From the NCBI GenBank assembly GCA_003167015.1, contig PMUF01000575.1, positions 1-10,514 on the forward strand: DNA of 10,514 nt, written 5' to 3'. The stretch comes from Chitinophagaceae bacterium (GTDB taxonomy: Bacteria; Bacteroidota; Bacteroidia; Chitinophagales; Chitinophagaceae). A program made the position numbers and the translations under genes. This document shows positions 5,275 through 10,514 of this stretch, piece by piece (the first letter of the stretch is position 1; the number at the start of each line of letters is the position of its first letter). Below the pieces are notes generated by a model. That model worked only from the letters and a program-made list of their open reading frames with translations, was not told where the DNA came from and searched no databases.

Positions 5275-6930
5275 TCATTTTCTTTCCCCGGCAGTCTGAT
5301 CACGGATGGCCTTGAATTCGGAGCCTGCTTTCCATTGTGGCCATTCATGGCTATTGGCTAATCTTTCCCCGATAGTATACAACAATTTCACATCCTGCAA
5401 TCCCCCGGTAAGATCCCAGGTGGAGTCATATTGGTCGGCCGGCTGATGATAGCGATTGGCGGTATATTCATCATGTTTCTGCTTGCCGTATGCAATTCCC
5501 CTGGTGAGGTCGTCTACACCGCCATCCGCTGTCAGCGAGGGCACGCCGGTACGGGCGAAACTGAAGTGATCCGACCGGAAATAATGACCCGCTTCCGGAT
5601 GGTCTTCCGGTGCGATGTAACGGCCATTCTTCTTTGCTTCATCGGCCAGATAATCTTCCAATTCGGATTGTCCTTTTCCGCTATACGTAATGTCCTTGGT
5701 AGGGCCATAGGTATTGAGTACATCGATATTGAGATTGGCGACGGTTTTCGCCAGCGGATAAACGGGATGCTGCCCGTACCAGGCCGAGCCGAGCAGCCCT
5801 TGTTCTTCGGCGGTTACGGATAGAAAGACGATCGTCCGTTCAGGTTTTTGCGACTGGCTTTCGAAGGCGCGTGCGATCTGCAGCAAGGCTGCTGTACCGC
5901 TGGCGTTATCAGCGGCTCCATTGTAAATAGAGTCCCCTTTTGCATCGGGCTTGCCGATACCGAGATGGTCCCAGTGGGCGGAATAGATGACATATTCATC
6001 GGGGTATTTGCTGCCGGTGATCTTCGCTATCATATTGTGGGACATATTATATACTTCCTTCACGGCAAGAGAGGCGGATACTTTTACGTTCAGCGGTACG
6101 GCCTTGAAACCCCGGTGTTGCGCTGCAACGAGCAGGCTGCTGTCTTTGCCTGCGGCCGTCAGGAGTTTTTTCGCTGTTTCGCTGGTGATCCACCCTTGTA
6201 CGGCCAACTGATATGCAGGGTTGCTACGCGTGTCCAGGTGCAGCTTGACTCCGCCGTTCGAACTTTGTACAACCGTGAAAGGGTAGGAGGCGGCCGCAGT
6301 ATTGTGGATGATGAGGCAGGCTTTGGCGCCCTGGCGTGCCGCCTCTTCATATTTATAGGTCCACCGGCCGTAATAAGTCATGGTATGCCCTTTGAACAGG
6401 GTGGAATCATAAAAGCCCGGGTCGTTGACCATGACCAGCACCGTCTTTCCTTTGACGTCCAGGCCTGCATAGTCATTCCAATTGTATTCCGGGGCTACGA
6501 CGCCGAATCCGGCAAAGACGACGTCACTGGCGTCCACCTTGATCACGGAATCCGGCCTTTCCGTCCAGAGGACAAAATCGTTCAGGTTTTGGAAGGCGGT
6601 ATTGCCTTTTGGGGACTGCAGTTCCAGGGTAGGAGGGCCGACAGGGCTGATCTCGACCAGCGGTACGTCCTGCGTGTAGCTGTTGCCGTTACCAGGCTCC
6701 AGCCCGAGTGCGGTATAAGATTTCACCAGGTAGTCTATCGTTCTGGTTTCACCTGCGGTGAAGGGGCGTCTGCCCTGAAAGGAATCGCTGGAAAGGACCT
6801 TGATAGCGTCGACCAGGCTGTCTTTATTAAAGGTGGCCAGGCCAGCGTCGCCGGTGGCGCCCGGGTGACAGGCAACTGCGCCGCAGACTAAAGCTGAAAA
6901 AAAGGAATAGCGAAATAAATGAAAAGTCAT
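5275..6930 (-). CDS. M28-family zinc metallopeptidase, secreted lipoprotein with a PA-like insert
   Basis: This 551-residue aminopeptidase-type enzyme of family M28 is expected to remove N-terminal residues from peptides using two zinc ions. The N-terminus is a lipoprotein signal: a hydrophobic stretch followed by GAVAC with Cys21 as the lipidation site, so it acts outside the cytoplasm. Residues about 130-260 resemble the protease-associated domain (FAGFGVVAPEYNWNDYAGLD, then KGKTVLVMVNDPGF). The catalytic domain covers about 295-525. Its metal and catalytic residues are present: His319 (SAHWDHLG), bridging Asp341 (GAADNASGTAAL), Glu375 as base and Glu376 as ligand (TAEEQG), Asp403 (NIDVLN) and His495 (NRYHQPADQYD). 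RSDHFSF at 452-458 is also typical. Length is normal for the lipoprotein subgroup and nothing looks broken. The ATG at 6930 directly precedes the signal peptide. A gap of 69 bp separates it from the oxidoreductase gene downstream. Confidence 0.95.
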   Translation of the reverse strand: MTFHLFRYSFFSALVCGAVACHPGATGDAGLATFNKDSLVDAIKVLSSDSFQGRRPFTAGETRTIDYLVKSYTALGLEPGNGNSYTQDVPLVEISPVGPPTLELQSPKGNTAFQNLNDFVLWTERPDSVIKVDASDVVFAGFGVVAPEYNWNDYAGLDVKGKTVLVMVNDPGFYDSTLFKGHTMTYYGRWTYKYEEAARQGAKACLIIHNTAAASYPFTVVQSSNGGVKLHLDTRSNPAYQLAVQGWITSETAKKLLTAAGKDSSLLVAAQHRGFKAVPLNVKVSASLAVKEVYNMSHNMIAKITGSKYPDEYVIYSAHWDHLGIGKPDAKGDSIYNGAADNASGTAALLQIARAFESQSQKPERTIVFLSVTAEEQGLLGSAWYGQHPVYPLAKTVANLNIDVLNTYGPTKDITYSGKGQSELEDYLADEAKKNGRYIAPEDHPEAGHYFRSDHFSFARTGVPSLTADGGVDDLTRGIAYGKQKHDEYTANRYHQPADQYDSTWDLTGGLQDVKLLYTIGERLANSHEWPQWKAGSEFKAIRDQTAGERK

Positions 6931-6959
6931 AAGCTGTCATTTTAGGGAATGAAGAGCGA

Positions 6960-6988
6960 TAAAGATAGGAAATCATTTATCTCTCACA
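6960..6988 (-). promoter_or_regulatory. Weak candidate promoter for the M28 peptidase gene
   Basis: On the minus strand, TGTG (6988-6985), 17 nt, then TATCTTTA (6967-6960), one base off the -7 consensus TAnnTTTG. The box ends 30 bp before the ATG at 6930. Spacing and position repeat those of the GMC gene's candidate promoter, which is the main support. Confidence 0.3.
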
Positions 6989-7004
6989 GCTTAGGAAGAA
7001 ATTC

Positions 7005-8036
7005 TTAGTGACTTTGCAGCCATGTCAGGGCGGCTGTACGTGCCGGGTCGTCACTGACTATATTGGCAGCGACCAGTTGATCCGGCTGGATGCTGCCCTC
7101 GCAGATCCGGCCGGTGCGGTCGGCTTCCTGACAGACGGTGAGTACGAGCATCGAGCGGTCCGAAAGGGAATAAGTGGCATTGGCCGTGGTTAGTCCGGCC
7201 GTCGGCTGGCCGATCAGACAGGTTTGCTGCCTGCCTTTGAAGGCAAGGGCCACGATCTCGCCGGCGCTGATCGTTCTGCGGCCGGTCAGCACGACGATGG
7301 ATTTGCGACTGGACCTTGTCCGGTACCCGTGGTCTTCGCTTACCTGGCAGCGGATATGGCGGCCCTGGAAGGCCGATCCGTCGTAATAGGCGATAGGTAT
7401 CCGTTCGCCGGAGCCCACAAAATAGCCAAAAATACCGTCACCCAGCAAAGGGCCGATGCCGGCCAGCATCGGCCAGCAGTTGCCTCCGGAATTCTGCCTG
7501 AGATCGATGATCCAGCGCGAAATATTCCGGCTGTCCAGCCGGGCGATGACAGACTGAAGGCTGTCTGCAATATGTTCGCAGATCAACGAATCCGTTGTGC
7601 TGATCCAGGGGATCGTCAGGTAGGCGATACTGTCTTTCAGCCATTCGCCTTTGATCTCTCCTACCACGTCGGATAAGTCCGCCGGACCCGGCGGAGGAGC
7701 ATCTTCACCGGTGTAGCGGGCCGCTGTTGCGGGGGCCATAATAAAGCTGTGCGGCTCGTTCAGCTGCCTGAAGCACCAACTGATGGAGGAATAAGCATCG
7801 TCGCAGCTACCGGCGACCCTGAGCTGTTCTTTGGCCCTGGCTGCCAGCGAAGTCCAGGACACCTCGTCTCTACGATAATAATTCTTTTCCATGAAGCCCA
7901 GCACTTCGTCGAGTAGTTGTTCAGCCTTTTGCCGACAGGACGGATCCAGCGTATCGGGGTGCGGAGGGATAGGGGCGGGGCGGGCCTGGGAGAATACCAG
8001 GAGGAAGACGGGCAGCAGGATCAGGTATCGGTTCAT
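7005..8036 (-). CDS. S41-family serine peptidase, secreted
   Basis: This 343-residue protein has the C-terminal processing peptidase (tail-specific protease, S41) fold. The N-terminus is a signal peptide (MNRYLILLPVFLLVFSQARP), so it should act in the periplasm or outside. Helical residues 33-92 and EPHSFIM (94-100) match the N-terminal part of the family. The catalytic domain has SRWIIDLRQNSGGN (173-186), a strand ending in VVLTGRRTISAGE with Ser257 as the likely nucleophile (248-260), and CLIGQPTAG (273-281). I see no PDZ domain, so it resembles the short PDZ-less S41 proteins common in Bacteroidota rather than full CtpA. Seven cysteines are present, six of them (34, 78, 88, 153, 187, 230) upstream of the nucleophile. 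The ATG at 8036 directly starts the signal peptide. It lies 62 bp downstream of the ABC exporter gene. Substrate unknown. Confidence 0.9.
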   Translation of the reverse strand: MNRYLILLPVFLLVFSQARPAPIPPHPDTLDPSCRQKAEQLLDEVLGFMEKNYYRRDEVSWTSLAARAKEQLRVAGSCDDAYSSISWCFRQLNEPHSFIMAPATAARYTGEDAPPPGPADLSDVVGEIKGEWLKDSIAYLTIPWISTTDSLICEHIADSLQSVIARLDSRNISRWIIDLRQNSGGNCWPMLAGIGPLLGDGIFGYFVGSGERIPIAYYDGSAFQGRHIRCQVSEDHGYRTRSSRKSIVVLTGRRTISAGEIVALAFKGRQQTCLIGQPTAGLTTANATYSLSDRSMLVLTVCQEADRTGRICEGSIQPDQLVAANIVSDDPARTAALTWLQSH

Positions 8037-8062
8037 GCGCTGTAGATTGATGACGAATTTCT

Positions 8063-8091
8063 ATAAGATAGGAAAAAAGATAAATTCCATA
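8063..8091 (-). promoter_or_regulatory. Very weak candidate promoter for the S41 peptidase gene
   Basis: On the minus strand, TATG (8091-8088), 17 nt, then TATCTTAT (8070-8063), two bases off TAnnTTTG, ending 27 bp before the ATG at 8036. It is listed only because spacing and position match the candidates before the GMC and M28 genes. Confidence 0.2.
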
Positions 8092-8098
8092 AAAATTC

Positions 8099-10249
8099 TT
8101 ATTCCCCATCGGGGTCTTCATCATCGGGATCTTCATCAAGGGTGTCCATGCCGGAGGAGTCTTCATCGTCCTCCCATTCTTCTTCTTCCGATCCCTCATC
8201 CGCCTGTTGGCCCTGTTCTGCTGCCCGGGCAAAGCGAGTGAACCAGCCGTCTTTCTCCAGCAAGACTGCGGGGCTCCCTTGTTCGAGTACGCTGCCTTCG
8301 GACAGCACAATGACATGGTCGGTATCCCGGACCATCGAGTAGCGATGAGCGATAATAATAATTGTGGTTGACCGGCGGATGCCCTCGATAGTCTTTTTGA
8401 CTTCTTCCTCCGTGGCATAGTCGAGGTTGGCCGTTGCTTCATCGAGTACCATGATCCGGGTGCGGGCGACCAGCATCCTGGCGATCTGAACGCGTTGTCT
8501 CTCTCCGACCGACAAACCCATCCCGCTTTCGCCAACCGGCGTCTCCAATCCTTGCGGCAACCGCTGCAGCGTAGAATGCATCCCTGCGGCCATGGCAGCC
8601 TGCCAGACCTCTTCATCGGTCGCCAGGGGATATTTGTAACGGATATTATCGGCCAGCGTGCCCCGGAATAAGGCGCCATCAGTCGCCACCATCCCGATCT
8701 GGGATCTGACGGAAGAGGCATCGAGTTCGTGCAGGTCCTGGCCATCGATAAGGATCCGGCCACCGGTAGGTTCGTATAGCTTCATCAGCAGGTCGACGGC
8801 GGTGGTCTTGCCTGCCCCGGAACTACCGATCAGGGCGGTTGCGCAACCGGGAGCCAGCGTGAAGGACACTCCCTTCAGGACCTCCCGTTCGTCGGTATAG
8901 CTGAACCGTACGTCTTTGAATTCAATCTTACCCTCGGAGATCTTAAGTCCATGGCCTTTTCTTTCTTCCGCACCATTATCCAGCAGGCGAAAGGCACGGG
9001 CAATGGAGGCGACATTCTGCTGCAGCTCCACCCAGAGACTGGCCAGCGCATCTATAGGGCCATAGAGGCGATCCAGATAGGCGACGAACATGACCACATC
9101 ACCGGGCGTCAGCCTGTTTTCGAGGGTCAGGTATCCGCCATAACCGAATACCAGCGCGGTAGACAGGTGAGAAAGCATAGTTTCCCAAAAAACATATTTA
9201 TTGGATAGCTGCGCCCTTTTGATATAATCCTTATAGGCATCCCCTGCGACGGATTTCAGCTCATTGACCTCCCTGTCCTCCGACCCCGACAGTTTCACCG
9301 TTTTGATACCGGTCAGTCCATCCTGTATCCGGGAGGAGACTTCCTCCCAGCGGGAATAATAATCGGAGAGGCCGGACTCCAGCTTTTTTGCCGAACGCCA
9401 GGCGATCAGCACGTAGACAGGGATGGTGACCAGGGCTACGGTGGTGAGGGCGACGTTTTGCCAGAACATGATGGCCAGGATGCCCATCAGGCTGATCAAT
9501 TCGGGAAGGATCTGTTGGGAGAATCCGTTGACAATACCCGTAACTTCTTCAGACTGGTCGATCTGCTTGGCAATAGCGGCGCTGGGCTTTTTGCTGAAAA
9601 AAGAGAGGGGGAGGCGCAGGACGTGAGCGAAGGTACCCTGGATGAAACGCTGTTCGATCATGCAGGAGAGTCTTGTATTGGTGTTTTCTCCCAGGCGCCA
9701 TAATAAGGTAGCGACGAGGTTGATCACGAATAACCAGATGACAGCCCATAAAAGCGTATCGAGCGCCTGCCGGGGTGAACGGGCTGCGACATGGCCCTGG
9801 GTATGCGGTTCGGGTGCGGGGAGAGGACGCGCGAGGGCGCGGCCGATATCAGAAGCGCTAGCTCCGTGCGTGAGGTTGGAGGAGTCCCGACCGATATCAG
9901 AAGCGGGGGCGCCGTGCGAAAGCGTGGCAGGAATGGAATCACCCTTTTTCGTTCTGGCGGAAGAGTCTGCACGGCCGGTCGTCGAATCGGGGACTTCGGA
10001 CCGGATCATCGACTGGACACTGTCCACTTCTCCCGGATCGAGACCGAGATCTTTTTGCGCGTTCAGCCTTGCCTGCCGGACAAATAATCCGGCCACATCA
10101 TTGATGGCCACCCGGTAGATCAGCGGTTCCACCAGGCTGGCGCCGGTGCTGAGCAATCCCAGCGTTACCACCCACAGGAATTTTTTACGGTAGGGGACGA
10201 TCAACCGGAAAATATTTTCCCAGACGGTCTTTTTCGTTGTTTTTTTCAT
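8099..10249 (-). CDS. ABC exporter half-transporter (fused membrane and ATPase domains) with an enlarged first external loop
   Basis: This 716-residue type IV (MsbA/lipid or multidrug-like) ABC exporter subunit should work as a dimer in the cytoplasmic membrane. Start ATG 10249 (MKKTTKKTVWEN) is preferred; the frame extends to a TTG at 10318, but that extension encodes no family sequence. TM1 is about residues 24-49 and TM2 about 163-187, separated by some 110 residues instead of the usual short loop; this insert holds two 16-residue repeats. Four further membrane segments follow. The ATPase domain has A-loop Tyr451, Walker A GSSGAGKTT (475-483), signature LSVGE (579-583), Walker B with Asp603 and catalytic Glu604, and switch His635. 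The Q-loop Gln is replaced by Thr523 (GMVATDGALF). The last 34 residues contain 21 Asp/Glu. ATP hydrolysis looks possible. The substrate cannot be predicted. The gene is divergent from the epimerase-like gene across 131 bp. Confidence 0.93.
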   Translation of the reverse strand: MKKTTKKTVWENIFRLIVPYRKKFLWVVTLGLLSTGASLVEPLIYRVAINDVAGLFVRQARLNAQKDLGLDPGEVDSVQSMIRSEVPDSTTGRADSSARTKKGDSIPATLSHGAPASDIGRDSSNLTHGASASDIGRALARPLPAPEPHTQGHVAARSPRQALDTLLWAVIWLFVINLVATLLWRLGENTNTRLSCMIEQRFIQGTFAHVLRLPLSFFSKKPSAAIAKQIDQSEEVTGIVNGFSQQILPELISLMGILAIMFWQNVALTTVALVTIPVYVLIAWRSAKKLESGLSDYYSRWEEVSSRIQDGLTGIKTVKLSGSEDREVNELKSVAGDAYKDYIKRAQLSNKYVFWETMLSHLSTALVFGYGGYLTLENRLTPGDVVMFVAYLDRLYGPIDALASLWVELQQNVASIARAFRLLDNGAEERKGHGLKISEGKIEFKDVRFSYTDEREVLKGVSFTLAPGCATALIGSSGAGKTTAVDLLMKLYEPTGGRILIDGQDLHELDASSVRSQIGMVATDGALFRGTLADNIRYKYPLATDEEVWQAAMAAGMHSTLQRLPQGLETPVGESGMGLSVGERQRVQIARMLVARTRIMVLDEATANLDYATEEEVKKTIEGIRRSTTIIIIAHRYSMVRDTDHVIVLSEGSVLEQGSPAVLLEKDGWFTRFARAAEQGQQADEGSEEEEWEDDEDSSGMDTLDEDPDDEDPDGE
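9827..9922 (-). repeat. Two adjacent imperfect 48-bp repeats inside the ABC exporter gene
   Basis: The two units, at 9875-9922 and 9827-9874, encode LSHGAPASDIGRDSSN and LTHGASASDIGRALAR. The 15-bp core CCGATATCAGAAGCG (plus strand, at 9843 and 9891) is identical in both, and a nearby CCGTGCG is also shared. The period of 48 bp keeps the reading frame. The unit lies in the external loop between TM1 and TM2. It contains several 6-bp palindromes (GATATC, AGCGCT, GCTAGC, GGCGCC). It may be a local duplication or a dispersed short repeat that has entered a gene in frame. Confidence 0.75.
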
Positions 10250-10380
10250 GGTTGCATGTGGTGCCCGGCGGCTGCTTTCAACCGCAAGTTCGGGAAATTT
10301 ATTTGGCCCCCGGGACAAAAAAAATTACATTCGTTGAGAAGAATCCGTTAGTTTTTCCGATCATTAAATTCGATCAGCCC

Positions 10381-10514
10381 ATGCGTCATTCCCGCCGAAC
10401 ATTCCTGAAGAACAGTGCTCTGGCCGTCGCTGCCGTCGGAATCCTGCCTGCCGAATCCCTCGCTGTCTTCAAAAAGAAAGAAATAGTAGGGCTGCAGCTC
10501 TATACGGTTCGTGA
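10381..10514 (+). CDS. Tat-exported sugar phosphate isomerase/epimerase-like protein, N-terminus only
   Basis: Only 44 codons are visible before the window ends. The start is a classic twin-arginine signal: SRRTFLK at residues 4-10, an Ala-rich hydrophobic stretch, then a likely cleavage region around PAESLA. Mature sequence begins near KKKEIVGLQLYTVR, which is the first strand of the TIM-barrel sugar phosphate isomerase/epimerase (xylose isomerase-like) family as seen in exported Bacteroidota members. Such proteins often occur with exported sugar dehydrogenases. The 131-bp gap to the divergent ABC exporter holds an A/T-rich stretch; TAGTTTTT at 10349-10356 is a weak -7 candidate. Family assignment rests on a short sequence, so function is tentative. 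Confidence 0.75.
   Translation, partial: MRHSRRTFLKNSALAVAAVGILPAESLAVFKKKEIVGLQLYTVR

Noticed and set aside
5848..6891. A 347-codon open frame on the plus strand opposite the M28 peptidase
   Set aside because: It is antisense to a complete, motif-rich peptidase gene and its product has no recognisable domain; long antisense frames are expected in GC-rich coding DNA.
10250..10318. N-terminal extension of the ABC exporter to a TTG codon
   Set aside because: The extra 23 residues are not typical of the family and a good ATG with a Lys-rich start is present at 10249.
1..10514. Search for CRISPR arrays, insertion sequences, tRNA/rRNA genes and phage genes
   Set aside because: No regularly spaced repeats, transposase motifs, terminal inverted repeats or structural RNA signatures were seen.

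Overview
The window looks like chromosomal DNA from a Bacteroidota bacterium, most likely of the Chitinophagaceae type. This rests on the gene families present (a Bacteroidota-style membrane pyrophosphatase, a GMC oxidoreductase paired with a gluconate 2-dehydrogenase subunit 3-like protein, a lipoprotein M28 peptidase, a Tat-exported sugar isomerase/epimerase). It is also supported by the lack of clear Shine-Dalgarno sequences and by A/T-rich promoter candidates resembling the Bacteroidota TTTG / TAnnTTTG pattern. Genus and species cannot be fixed from the sequence alone.

Layout: (1) 1-1633, minus strand, the N-terminal three quarters of a membrane-bound ion-pumping pyrophosphatase (hppA), cut by the left edge. 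(2) 1634-2462, an 830-bp gap with no convincing gene but with clear RNA-level structure: a minus-strand terminator, overlapping hairpins, a cluster of nested inverted repeats and a bidirectional terminator. (3) 2463-2717, plus strand, a small unrecognised protein. (4) 2746-8036, minus strand, four genes: a Tat/lipoprotein small subunit and its GMC flavoprotein partner, an M28 metallopeptidase lipoprotein and an S41 serine peptidase. (5) 8099-10249, minus strand, an ABC exporter half-transporter with an unusual long extracytoplasmic loop, a non-canonical Q-loop and an acidic tail. (6) 10381 to the right edge, plus strand and divergent, the start of a Tat-exported sugar phosphate isomerase/epimerase-like protein.

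How they may work together: the GMC protein and its small subunit form one periplasmic or envelope sugar dehydrogenase, the flavoprotein probably being carried out by the partner's Tat signal. No cytochrome subunit lies in the window. The epimerase-like protein is a family often found in sugar-oxidation loci, but here it is 5 kb away and divergent, so a link is only a hypothesis. The two peptidases are envelope proteins that probably digest peptides outside the cytoplasm. Similar promoter candidates sit 27-31 bp upstream of the GMC, M28 and S41 genes, which suggests each can be transcribed on its own.

No insertion sequence, phage, CRISPR, tRNA or rRNA was seen. Most of the window is ordinary housekeeping and envelope metabolism. 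The points most worth a second look are the glutamate placement in the pyrophosphatase, the structured gap upstream of it, and the repeat-bearing insert and altered Q-loop of the ABC exporter.
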